A DNA stretch of 16,002 bases from an uncultured Chloroflexota bacterium (lineage in GTDB: Bacteria > Chloroflexota > Anaerolineae > Aggregatilineales > Phototrophicaceae): contig CALBRY010000313.1 of the NCBI GenBank assembly GCA_937927665.1, positions 1-16,002 of the forward strand. Reading direction: 5' to 3'. The translations under genes and the position numbers were made by a program. Position 1 is the stretch's first letter, and each line of letters opens with the position of its first letter. Positions 1 to 7,346 of the stretch are shown one piece after another. The notes under the pieces were generated by a model. The model made no database searches. It was not told the DNA's origin and worked only from the letters and a program-made list of their open reading frames with translations.

Positions 1-698
1 GAAAGCAGCGAGAACCCCCATGAAATAACCGTCCACAGAAGCGTAAGCCACAGGATTTTCGCTTGTGTTTTTGTAAATGGGGCTAACCCATCCAAGAATT
101 GCCTAACAAACCTATCTAGGTGAAGCCGTTTAGCTAAAGGGATTTTCTCAAACAGCCTATCCGATACTGCTATCACCTGATCATGCATCCTTGAGATCAA
201 AATGACCGCAAGAAATCCAATGATAACTGTTGGGGTAAACCCAATAGCAGCAATGCGAACGAATTCTGGGACAGGCGCAGAAATCACTGCGAAGCCGAGA
301 ATGACCAAGACAGCTACGAGATCAAGCATGCGTTCAATAACAATGGTGCTTAGTGCGCCCATCGTTGTTATATTTGGCGATGCTCTAGACGCGAGATACG
401 CCCGCCCAACTTCGCCTAAGCGCAGCGGGAGCAGTCCATTCACCATGTAGCCGATGTTCATAATGAAGAATGAACGCCCGGTAGAAAGTTCATCATTGAG
501 CAGTACCCGCCAGCGCACGCCGCGCGCCAACAAACCCAGCACGATGACCACAAGAGACATGAGAACATATTCATAACGCGCTGTTCGGAACGCATTCAGG
601 AGTTGATCCGCGCCGACCTGATTCAAGATCGACAGAATCGCCAATACGCTGATCGCCACACCAATTCCAGCGATCGCCAGCTGTTTCCACCCCCGCAT
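1..698 (-). CDS. Flippase-like (lysylphosphatidylglycerol synthase TM region/YbhN-type) integral membrane protein, partial
   Basis: The reverse strand is open from an ATG at 698 to the left edge (232 codons plus two bases), so this is the N-terminal part and the 3' end is missing. The translation is strongly hydrophobic, with helices near residues 7-25, 45-58, 77-90, 113-136 and 140-160. Two motifs identify the family: PLRLGEVGRAYLASR at about 91-105 (the P-x-R-x-GE-x-x-R signature) and ERMLDL at about 122-127. Proteins of this family (UPF0104, YbhN, the membrane half of MprF) are polytopic and are associated with lipid or glycolipid flipping or cell-envelope lipid modification. The substrate here cannot be read. 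An AGGGG run lies about 6 nt before the ATG and supports this start. The gene is divergent from the tRNA-rplY unit. A glycosyltransferase-associated flippase is equally possible. I am sure of the family, not of the reaction. Confidence 0.82.
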   Translation of the reverse strand, partial: MRGWKQLAIAGIGVAISVLAILSILNQVGADQLLNAFRTARYEYVLMSLVVIVLGLLARGVRWRVLLNDELSTGRSFFIMNIGYMVNGLLPLRLGEVGRAYLASRASPNITTMGALSTIVIERMLDLVAVLVILGFAVISAPVPEFVRIAAIGFTPTVIIGFLAVILISRMHDQVIAVSDRLFEKIPLAKRLHLDRFVRQFLDGLAPFTKTQAKILWLTLLWTVISWGFSLL

Positions 699-757
699 TC
701 TAGCCCCTTTGATTGGTCGCACCCGACGAGTACGCGTATTTCCCGTTCGGGATGTGC

Positions 758-763
758 ATTATA
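758..763 (-). promoter_or_regulatory. Candidate -10 box for the flippase-like gene
   Basis: The reverse strand reads TATAAT, a perfect -10 hexamer, placing a transcription start near 751 and giving a leader of about 50 nt to the ATG at 698. No good -35 hexamer is found 16-18 bp upstream, so the promoter either needs an activator or is a chance match. Confidence 0.4.
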
Positions 764-770
764 CAGGTGA

Positions 771-803
771 TTGTACGAAAAGGCGTGGTTGTGCGAAAAC
801 GCG
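771..803. repeat. Imperfect 15-bp tandem direct repeat between divergent promoters
   Basis: TTGTACGAAAAGGCG at 771-785 is repeated as TTGTGCGAAAACGCG at 789-803, with 13 of 15 bases identical and a period of 18 bp. It sits between the -10 box of the leftward gene and the -35 box of the tRNA promoter, a place where a transcription factor could bind two adjacent sites. No known operator is recognised. Confidence 0.4.
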
Positions 804-811
804 CATCAGCC

Positions 812-840
812 TTGACAGCATATCCCCAATTTCCTATAAT
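812..840 (+). promoter_or_regulatory. Perfect consensus sigma-70 promoter of tRNA-Gly
   Basis: TTGACA at 812-817 and TATAAT at 835-840 both match the consensus fully and are separated by the ideal 17 bp. The predicted start is near 846-848, about 8-10 nt before the mature tRNA 5' end at 856, as expected for a strong stable-RNA promoter with a short 5' leader removed by RNase P. Confidence 0.92.
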
Positions 841-855
841 CTGTATTACTGTTGT

Positions 856-928
856 GCGGGTGTAACTCAGCTGGCAGAGTGTCTGCTTCCCAAGCAGAAT
901 GTCGTGGGTCCGAATCCCATCACCCGCT
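856..928 (+). tRNA. tRNA-Gly (anticodon CCC)
   Basis: A full cloverleaf can be folded. The acceptor stem is GCGGGTG/CACCCGC, the D arm ACTC-AGCTGGCA-GAGT, the anticodon arm TCTGC-TTCCCAA-GCAGA (anticodon CCC, reading GGG glycine codons), the variable loop ATGTC, and the T arm GTGGG-TCCGAAT-CCCAT. T928 is the discriminator base. CCA is not encoded. D-loop G18 and G19 are present. The T-loop reads TCC rather than the near-universal TTC, so position 55 is C. A consensus promoter lies directly upstream and a hairpin terminator directly downstream, so the gene looks functional and monocistronic. Confidence 0.95.
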
Positions 929-938
929 CTCACGAACG

Positions 939-970
939 CCCGGTGCGCGCATTCCACCGGGTGTTTTCTT
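939..970 (+). terminator. Intrinsic terminator of tRNA-Gly
   Basis: CCCGGTG (939-945) pairs with CACCGGG (955-961) as a perfect 7-bp stem around a 9-nt loop, followed by TGTTTTCTT. It starts 11 nt after the tRNA 3' end. Read-through into rplY, which begins 39 nt later, remains possible because no other clear rplY promoter is visible. Confidence 0.62.
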
Positions 971-1008
971 GTAAGTTCTGCGTTCATTCTTCTAGGAGTT
1001 TAACCATC

Positions 1009-1653
1009 GTGGCGGATAATTATACGTTAGAGGCACAGCCTCGGACGATCACAGGTAAGAAAGTCAGCCAGCTCCGCAGACAGGGACTTGTTCCTGCAAT
1101 TATCTACGGCGCGAAGATTCAGCCCATTCAGGTGCAGGTGCCGTATCGCGCGCTGGAGCTTACGCTCCGCAAAGCAGGTGGAACGCATCTGATTCAAGTC
1201 GATCTGGGTTCGTCACAGCAGACCGTGCTTGCGCGTGAAGTCAAGCGCAGCATTCTGCGGGGCGAAATCGAACACGTCGATTTCTTCGCGGTCGATATGG
1301 CGACCAAAATCCGCACCGAAGTTCCTATCCACCTCATCAACGAATCGCCCGCCGTCCAGCGCCTTTCAGGTGTGCTGCTCAACGGTGTTCAAACGCTCGA
1401 AATCGAAGCGCTCCCCGGCGACCTTGTTGACCGGATCGACGTTGATCTCTCCACCTTGGCGAACATCAATGATGCGATTTATGTCCGTGACCTGCGTGTC
1501 AGCGATACGCTCCACATTCTCACCGATGGCGACGACATGATCGTACGTGTCACTATTCAGCAGGTTGTCGAAGATCTGCCGGAAGGTGAAGTCACCAGCG
1601 TTGAACCCGAAGTCATTAAGAAGGGTAAGGAAGAAGAAGCAGACGAGGAGTAA
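1009..1653 (+). CDS. rplY: 50S ribosomal protein L25, TL5/CTC type
   Basis: The product has 214 residues. L25/CTC binds 5S rRNA in the central protuberance of the large ribosomal subunit. The N-terminal 5S-binding domain (about 1-95) opens with the family-typical RTITGKKVSQLRRQG and VPAIIYG segments. It is followed by the TL5/CTC C-terminal domain (about 96-185) and a very acidic tail ending EEEADEE. This is the long form, not the roughly 95-residue E. coli form. The reading frame stays open upstream through the tRNA to 709, but that part is not coding. The start is GTG at 1009, preceded by AGGAG at 994-998 with a 10-nt gap, and it gives the normal L25 N-terminus. It is the only gene between the tRNA terminator and the strong terminator at 1688. 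Confidence 0.95.
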   Translation: MADNYTLEAQPRTITGKKVSQLRRQGLVPAIIYGAKIQPIQVQVPYRALELTLRKAGGTHLIQVDLGSSQQTVLAREVKRSILRGEIEHVDFFAVDMATKIRTEVPIHLINESPAVQRLSGVLLNGVQTLEIEALPGDLVDRIDVDLSTLANINDAIYVRDLRVSDTLHILTDGDDMIVRVTIQQVVEDLPEGEVTSVEPEVIKKGKEEEADEE

Positions 1654-1687
1654 TCTCCCCGCCCTGCCCATTAGCGCACCAATTTTT

Positions 1688-1720
1688 AACCCCGCTCGTG
1701 ATGACACGGCGGGGTTTTTT
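1688..1720 (+). terminator. Strong rho-independent terminator of rplY
   Basis: AACCCCGC (1688-1695), one bulged T (1696) and CGTG (1697-1700) pair across an ATGA tetraloop with CACG (1705-1708) and GCGGGGTT (1709-1716). A run of six T follows (1715-1720). The orientation suits rplY. On the opposite strand the hairpin is followed by A-rich sequence, so it is a poor terminator for the converging gyrA. Confidence 0.9.
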
Positions 1721-1734
1721 GTATTCCGAAGGGG

Positions 1735-4287
1735 TTATCCCAGTGATGCTTCGCCGTTGACGTTGGCGGCAGGCGGTTCTTCACCGTCGATCAATTCGCC
1801 GGTGTCCTCAACGCCGTCTTCGCTCTCGACCATTGTTTCATCTGCGCCAGTATCCGCCGCCATGATCGCGATACCAAAGAGTGCGTCGTCGTGCTGCAAA
1901 CGCATCACCTTAACGCCGAGCGTATTCCGCCCCGTCTCGCGGATTTGATCAAGGCTGGTGCGAAGCACAATCGCCCCGTGTGTGATCAGCAGAATATCAT
2001 CGGTCGCATTGATGCAGCGCATCCCGATAATCGCGCCGGTTCTCTCGTCGCGTGTGATCGTGCGAATGCCCAAGCCGTAGCGCCCTTGCGTGCGGTAGGC
2101 GTCAATCGGTGTGCGCTTGCCATAACCGCGCTCGGTCACGACCAAAACATGCGTATCCTGTGCTTTGATCACATCCATGCCAACCAGTCGATCGCCTTCA
2201 GCAAGGCGCATCGCATTCACGCCGCCCGCTTGACGTCCCATCACGCGCACCTTGTTTTCATGGAAGCGGATGCTCTGCCCTGCTGACGATACGACGACCA
2301 CATCTTGATCGCCATCGGTGTAACGCGCCCAACTGAGCGTATCGCCTTCATCAAGATTCATGGCGATCAATCCGCTTGGACGCACCGCCTCGAATTCTTC
2401 CAGCGTTACGCGCTTGATGCGACCGTAGCGAGTCGCCAGAATGAAGAAACCCTCTTTCTTGAACGAGTCGACAGGCACAATGCTGGAGACATGTTCATCG
2501 GGCATCAAGTTAAGAATCGTGTGGATCAGCGTGCCTTTGCTGGCGCGTCCCGCTTCGGGAATGGCGAAAGCGCGTTCGCTATAGACACGTCCTTTGTCTG
2601 TGAAGAACAAGACCGTATCAAGGCTGTTTGCGGAGACGATCTCCTGAAGCCCGTCTTCATCCTTCGTCGTCATGCCGATCACGCCTCTACCGCCGCGCCG
2701 CTGTGAGCGGTACGCGCTGGACGGTACGCGCTTGATATAGCCATGCTGCGTCAGCAGGATAATGACTTCTTCATCACGCACCAGATCGGATTCGTCAAAG
2801 TTCGCACTGACGCCATATTCGACATGGGTACGCCGCTCGTCACCGAAGTTTTCCGCGACTTCGCTCAGATCGCTCTTGATCAAGTCACGAATCTTGCTAG
2901 GGGATGCGATCAAATCCTCAAGGTAGGCAATGCGCGCCATCACTTCGTTGAACTCGTCGTTCAGTTTCTGCTGCTCCAATGCGGCAAGGCGGCGAAGCTG
3001 CATTTCGAGGATCGCATTTGCTTGTGCTTCAGAAAGATCAAACCGCGAAACCAGCGCCTCGCGTGCTTGTTCAACACTGTCAGCGGCGCGGATCGTCTGA
3101 ATGATCGAGTCAAGACTCGTCAGCGCCTTGATCAGCCCTTCCAGAATATGAGCGCGGGCGCGGCGCTTGCCAAGCTCATACTGTGAGCGGCGCAGAATGA
3201 CGCTGTAGCGATGGTCGATGTAGATTTGCAGCATCCGGCGCAAACTGAGTGTGCGCGGTTCGCCATCCACCAGTGCCAGCATTTGAATGCTGTACGTCGA
3301 TTGCAGCGACGTGTATTTATAAAGCTGGTTCAGCACCTTAAGCGGCTGCGCGCCTTGCTTTAGTTCAACCACGAGGCGCATCCCATCACGATCGCTCTCA
3401 TCGCGCAGATCGCTCACCTGTGTCAGGCGATCTTCTTTCACTAACTGCACAATGCGCTCGATGATCGAGATTTTGCTGACCTGATACGGAATCTCGGTGA
3501 ATACCAGACGATGCCGACCGGTTTTCGTCTCCTCGACTTCGCAGCGCGCACGAATGGCAACACGCCCGCGCCCGGTCGCATACGCTTCTTTCATTTCATC
3601 GCTGGCGATGATGATCGCACCCGTGGGAAAGTCAGGACCTTTCACAAATGCGGTCAGTTCATCAACCGTGATGTCCTCAAGCGTTTCGTAGCGGTCAATC
3701 ACATACGCGATCGCCGCCGCGAGTTCACGGAGGTTGTGCGGCGGAATATTCGTCGCCATCCCGACCGCGATCCCGCTTGCGCCGTTGAGGAGCATATTCG
3801 GCAGGCGTGCGGGAAGCACCGTCGGTTCTTGTTGTGTGCCATCATAGTTATCGGTGAAGTCGACCGTATCTGAGTCGATATCGACCAGCAGTTCTTCAGC
3901 GATCCGCGCCAAACGTGCTTCGGTGTAACGCATCGCCGCCGGACTATCGCCGTCCATGCTGCCAAAGTTACCCTGTCCATCGACGAGGGGATAGCGCAGC
4001 GAAAAGTCCTGCGCCATACGCGCCATCGCATCATACACAGCCACATCGCCGTGTGGGTGATACTTGCCCAGCACTTCCCCAACGATACGGGCGCTCTTTT
4101 TGTAAGCAGTATTCGAGCGAATGCCCATATCATGCATCGCGAACAAGATGCGTCGATGCACGGGTTTGAGTCCGTCACGGGCATCAGGTAGTGCGCGGGC
4201 AACGATTACGCTCATGGCATAATCCAGATAACTCCCCCGCATTTCCTCGTTAATGTTGACGGGACGAACCGATCCGATATAGTCCAT
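1735..4287 (-). CDS. gyrA: DNA gyrase subunit A
   Basis: The product has 850 residues. GyrA forms the A2B2 gyrase with GyrB, cuts and rejoins both DNA strands, and introduces negative supercoils. The breakage-reunion domain carries the conserved opening through LPDARDGLKPVHRRILF (33-49), the catalytic arginine and tyrosine R120-Y121 in MRYTEARL, and MATNIPPHN further on. The C-terminal pinwheel begins with the GyrA box QRRGGRG at 529-535, which separates gyrase from topoisomerase IV ParC. The last 40 or so residues form an acidic tail rich in D and E. In the quinolone-binding helix the residue matching E. coli Ser83 is Val82 (HPHGDVAVYD), while the Asp87 equivalent, Asp86, is kept. The ATG at 4287 gives the standard N-terminus, although its ribosome-binding site is weak. 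The gene is convergent with rplY and divergent from the acylase; gyrB is not nearby. Confidence 0.98.
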   Translation of the reverse strand: MDYIGSVRPVNINEEMRGSYLDYAMSVIVARALPDARDGLKPVHRRILFAMHDMGIRSNTAYKKSARIVGEVLGKYHPHGDVAVYDAMARMAQDFSLRYPLVDGQGNFGSMDGDSPAAMRYTEARLARIAEELLVDIDSDTVDFTDNYDGTQQEPTVLPARLPNMLLNGASGIAVGMATNIPPHNLRELAAAIAYVIDRYETLEDITVDELTAFVKGPDFPTGAIIIASDEMKEAYATGRGRVAIRARCEVEETKTGRHRLVFTEIPYQVSKISIIERIVQLVKEDRLTQVSDLRDESDRDGMRLVVELKQGAQPLKVLNQLYKYTSLQSTYSIQMLALVDGEPRTLSLRRMLQIYIDHRYSVILRRSQYELGKRRARAHILEGLIKALTSLDSIIQTIRAADSVEQAREALVSRFDLSEAQANAILEMQLRRLAALEQQKLNDEFNEVMARIAYLEDLIASPSKIRDLIKSDLSEVAENFGDERRTHVEYGVSANFDESDLVRDEEVIILLTQHGYIKRVPSSAYRSQRRGGRGVIGMTTKDEDGLQEIVSANSLDTVLFFTDKGRVYSERAFAIPEAGRASKGTLIHTILNLMPDEHVSSIVPVDSFKKEGFFILATRYGRIKRVTLEEFEAVRPSGLIAMNLDEGDTLSWARYTDGDQDVVVVSSAGQSIRFHENKVRVMGRQAGGVNAMRLAEGDRLVGMDVIKAQDTHVLVVTERGYGKRTPIDAYRTQGRYGLGIRTITRDERTGAIIGMRCINATDDILLITHGAIVLRTSLDQIRETGRNTLGVKVMRLQHDDALFGIAIMAADTGADETMVESEDGVEDTGELIDGEEPPAANVNGEASLG

Positions 4288-4332
4288 AGCCGCTCTCTGC
4301 GCGTTCGCTTATTTGTTCGACATATCCCCCTC

Positions 4333-4361
4333 ATTATAGCTCATTTTGTCAAAACTTTCGA
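4333..4361 (-). promoter_or_regulatory. gyrA promoter
   Basis: On the reverse strand TCGAAA (4361-4356, four of six matches to the -35 consensus) is followed by a 17-bp spacer and a perfect TATAAT (4338-4333). Transcription would start near 4326, giving a leader of about 40 nt to the gyrA ATG. The whole gap 4288-4493 (206 bp) holds this promoter and the upstream region of the divergent acylase, for which I could not find a convincing -35/-10 pair. Confidence 0.65.
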
Positions 4362-4493
4362 CCCCCGGTATTGGGCATCGTTGAGGGAGAAACACACCAG
4401 AATTACCCCGTAGCCGCAAGAGCACGATAGACTTCACACTTGCCATTCCAACAGGTCAACTGAATCTCAATACACTTTGGAGCAAAAGAACGG

Positions 4494-7037
4494 ATGAAAG
4501 TCTTACGAATAGTTTTGCTGGTACTGCTGTTGATACTCGTGGTTGTCGTTGTGGGCGGGTTCGTCCTTTACAACGATACGACACGCGGACCGCTGCCCCA
4601 AACCAGCGGCGAAATCAACGTTACCGGATTGACTGACCGGGTGGAAGTGCTGCGAGACTCTTACGGTGTGCCGCATATCTACGCATCGAACACACATGAT
4701 CTCTTCTTCGCTCAAGGCTATACTCAGGCACAGGATCGCTGGTGGCAAATGGAATTCGCCCGTCATATCGGGCGCGGCACAATCCAGGAACTGACAGGCG
4801 CGAACGACAGCCTGATGGGGACGGATGTGTTTATTCAGACGGTCGGCTGGCTGCGCGCCGCTGAACAAGAAGTTGCTTCATTGGATGACGAAACCCGCGA
4901 ATTTTTGCAGGCGTTCGTCGATGGCGTAAACGCATATATCAGCAGCCGCCCGAAAGAACATCTGGCGCTGGAATATCGTCTGCTCGGCGTGACAGGTGTC
5001 AATATCACCGTTGAACCGTGGACGCTCACCGACTCACTCGTTTGGGGGAAGGTGATGGCATGGGATTTGACGGGCGGACATCATGCCCGCGAACTCATTC
5101 GTCAAGAATTGATCGCGCAGTTCGGCGCGGACATGCTCGAAGATTACGCGCCGCCCTATCCGTTTGGCGAGCACGCGACCATCGTATTCCCGGAAGATTT
5201 GCCCATCTCCGAAAGCAGCCTTGCCGCGCTGCCGACGTTTGCTCCGGCGACGGTCAATACGCCGGTTTCCCTGCGCGTCGCGGGCGGGCTAGATGCCGCG
5301 TCGATGGTCACCGATACAGGAATTGGCAGCAATAACTGGGTTGCTTCGGGCGATATGACCGCCAGCGGAACTGCCCTACTCGCCAACGATCCGCACCTCG
5401 GCATTCAAATGCCATCGATCTGGTACGAAATTGGCTTGCACTGCCAACCCGTCAGTGAAGCGTGTCCGTTCGATGTATCCGGCTTCACCTTCGCGGAGTT
5501 TGGCGGAATCGTAACCGGACACAATGCGCGTATCGCGTGGGGCGTGACCAACGTCGGCGCGGACGTGCAAGACCTGTATCAAATCCGCGTCAATCCCGAT
5601 AATCCGCTCCAATACGAATATGACGGCGAATGGCGCGATATGACGGTTCACGATGCCGAAATTCGTTTCGGTGACGGCGGCGAACCGGTACGCTTCCAAA
5701 TACGGGAAACTCATTTTGGGCCGATCATCAACGACAACGACATTGATCCTGAAACAGGTGAACTGACCGGATTCAATAATGTCGATCCGGTGGCGCTACG
5801 CTGGACAGCATTTGAGCCAACCACGCTGGCACGTTCACTGTTTGCGGTTTCGCGTGCGGATAATTGGGAAGAATTCCGCGCCGCATTGTCCTATTTCGAT
5901 GTGCCCGCGCAAAATTTCGTCTATGCCGATGTTGATGGCAATATCGGTTATCAAACACCGGGACGTATGCCGATCCGCGCCGCTGGTCATGATGGCTTAA
6001 CTCCCATCCCCGGATGGACAAGCGAATTTGAATGGCAGGGCTATATTCCGTTCGATAACATGCCGCGCATCTACAACCCGGCGCGTGATTTTATCGCCAC
6101 CGCCAACCAAGCCGTTGTACCGCCGGAATATTACGATCAACTGGCGGAAGAACTTGGTGCAGACGCGAATTATCGCCTGAGCTATGACTGGTCATACGGG
6201 TATCGTGGTCAGCGTATTGTCGATATGCTCACCGAACTTGCGCCGCACACCCGCGAAACATTCTCGCAGATTCAAGGCGATAACATGAATCTGATGGCGC
6301 GGGACATAATGCCGTATCTGACCGCGCTCACGATCGACGACGCATCGTTGAGCGATGCCCGCGATTGGCTGGCGGCGTGGGATCTGCGGAACGACATGGG
6401 CAGCGCACAGGCGGTCTTGTGGTCGCATTTCACAGTGCGAATGCTCACCAACCTGTTTGATGATCAGCTTGGCGAAGCACGCAGCGCAGGACAAGGAGAT
6501 TTGTGGGCGGCTTCTCAGTTGATGGCAGAACCGGAAAATGTCTGGTGGGATGACACCGCAACCGCAGATGTCACCGAAACCCGCGACGAAATCTTAATTC
6601 GCTCTCTGCGCGAAGCATGGGATAACGCCGTCGCCGCGCACGGTTCAGATCGAACGGCATGGCGTTGGGGCGCGATTCACACCGCAACCTTTGAAAGCAA
6701 TCCGTTGGGTTTGAGCGGAATCAGCTTGATCGAGGATATGGTCAATCGTGGACCGTATGAAACGGCAGGCGGATCAGAAATCGTCAACGCGACCGGATGG
6801 GGCGGCGATGATTTTACGGTTGCCGCGCTTCCTTCGTACCGCATGATCATCGATCTTGCCGATCTGGATGCGAGTTGGACAATGCACACGACCGGGCAGA
6901 GTGGTCACGCATTCAGCGCGCACTACAGCGACATGATCGATCACTGGCGCAATATCGAATACAAGCCGATGTTGTACACGCGCGCCGCCGTTGATGCAGC
7001 AGCAGCGGAACGACTGATCCTCAATCCTGGCAGTTAG
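4494..7037 (+). CDS. Penicillin acylase (penicillin amidase) family N-terminal nucleophile hydrolase
   Basis: The product has 847 residues. Enzymes of this family hydrolyse amide bonds of acylated substrates (beta-lactams, N-acyl-homoserine lactones, cyclic lipopeptides), and the natural substrate cannot be told from sequence alone. They are made as precursors that cleave themselves before a serine, which then becomes the nucleophile at the new N-terminus of the beta chain. That site is visible as Gly278-Ser279 in GIGSNNWVASG. Family landmarks are YGVPHIYA (about 56-63), the QGYTQAQDRWWQMEF block, NDPHLGIQMPSIWYE just after the cleavage site, and TTGQSGHAFSAHY with YKPM near the end. Residues 5-27 form a hydrophobic segment after MKVLR, so the enzyme is probably membrane-anchored outside the cell. 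GGAG lies 11 nt before the ATG. The gene stands alone, divergent from gyrA. Family certain, substrate unknown. Confidence 0.94.
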   Translation: MKVLRIVLLVLLLILVVVVVGGFVLYNDTTRGPLPQTSGEINVTGLTDRVEVLRDSYGVPHIYASNTHDLFFAQGYTQAQDRWWQMEFARHIGRGTIQELTGANDSLMGTDVFIQTVGWLRAAEQEVASLDDETREFLQAFVDGVNAYISSRPKEHLALEYRLLGVTGVNITVEPWTLTDSLVWGKVMAWDLTGGHHARELIRQELIAQFGADMLEDYAPPYPFGEHATIVFPEDLPISESSLAALPTFAPATVNTPVSLRVAGGLDAASMVTDTGIGSNNWVASGDMTASGTALLANDPHLGIQMPSIWYEIGLHCQPVSEACPFDVSGFTFAEFGGIVTGHNARIAWGVTNVGADVQDLYQIRVNPDNPLQYEYDGEWRDMTVHDAEIRFGDGGEPVRFQIRETHFGPIINDNDIDPETGELTGFNNVDPVALRWTAFEPTTLARSLFAVSRADNWEEFRAALSYFDVPAQNFVYADVDGNIGYQTPGRMPIRAAGHDGLTPIPGWTSEFEWQGYIPFDNMPRIYNPARDFIATANQAVVPPEYYDQLAEELGADANYRLSYDWSYGYRGQRIVDMLTELAPHTRETFSQIQGDNMNLMARDIMPYLTALTIDDASLSDARDWLAAWDLRNDMGSAQAVLWSHFTVRMLTNLFDDQLGEARSAGQGDLWAASQLMAEPENVWWDDTATADVTETRDEILIRSLREAWDNAVAAHGSDRTAWRWGAIHTATFESNPLGLSGISLIEDMVNRGPYETAGGSEIVNATGWGGDDFTVAALPSYRMIIDLADLDASWTMHTTGQSGHAFSAHYSDMIDHWRNIEYKPMLYTRAAVDAAAAERLILNPGS

Positions 7038-7043
7038 CAATTC

Positions 7044-7075
7044 GTTCAGGGACAGGGCATGCTCTGTCCCTGAAT
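7044..7075. terminator. Hairpin between convergent genes
   Basis: TTCAGGGACAG (7045-7055) pairs perfectly with CTGTCCCTGAA (7064-7074) around an 8-nt loop. It lies in the 47-bp gap between the 3' ends of the acylase and the converging operon, so it could end transcription from both sides. There is only a short T run after it on the plus strand and none on the minus strand, so termination may be partial. Confidence 0.6.
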
Positions 7076-7084
7076 TTCACCCTG

Positions 7085-7300
7085 CTAGACGACCAATCGC
7101 CCCGTCGCCAGCAGCATCGCCGCGCCAAGCACCAGCACGACCAGAAATACAAACATGGTAATGAACATGCGCTCAACGGCGGTCATACCGAGGAAGCGCT
7201 TCTCGGCGGATTCATCCCCTTCGATGGGGAAATCGGCGGCGGCAGTTTCTGGTTCGTTATCCGCCGGCGATTGACGCAGTTCATCCAATAAATCTGGCAT
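7085..7300 (-). CDS. Small single-pass membrane protein, 71 residues, unknown function
   Basis: The product is not recognised. It has an acidic soluble N-terminal part (about 1-42, with an EPETAAADFPIEGDESAEKR-like stretch) and one hydrophobic helix at about 46-67 (MFITMFVFLVVLVLGAAMLL), ending ATGRLVV. The charge pattern suggests an N-terminus in the cytoplasm and a C-terminal helix in the membrane. GAGAGGAG sits 9-10 nt before the ATG, a strong ribosome-binding site that makes this a credible gene despite its size. It is the last gene of the birA operon, 46 nt after its upstream neighbour, so it is probably co-transcribed with it. No function is proposed. Confidence 0.72.
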   Translation of the reverse strand: MPDLLDELRQSPADNEPETAAADFPIEGDESAEKRFLGMTAVERMFITMFVFLVVLVLGAAMLLATGRLVV

Positions 7301-7346
7301 GATTCGTGCTCCTCTCGCAATTCGTCATCATGCTTAGGATTGTATG

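Noticed and set aside
700..987. Minus-strand reading frame with GIRTHDILLGKQTLCQLSYT
   Set aside because: It is the well-known spurious translation of a tRNA gene read on the wrong strand; it covers the tRNA-Gly and its promoter.
709..1008. N-terminal extension of L25
   Set aside because: The frame happens to stay open through a promoter, a tRNA and a terminator. The GTG at 1009 has a good ribosome-binding site and gives the normal L25 start.
1688..1716. Bidirectional terminator serving gyrA too
   Set aside because: On the minus strand the stem is followed by TTAAAAATT, not a T run, so only the plus-strand direction is supported.
1735..4287. Topoisomerase IV subunit ParC instead of GyrA
   Set aside because: A full GyrA box QRRGGRG at residues 529-535 is present, which ParC lacks.
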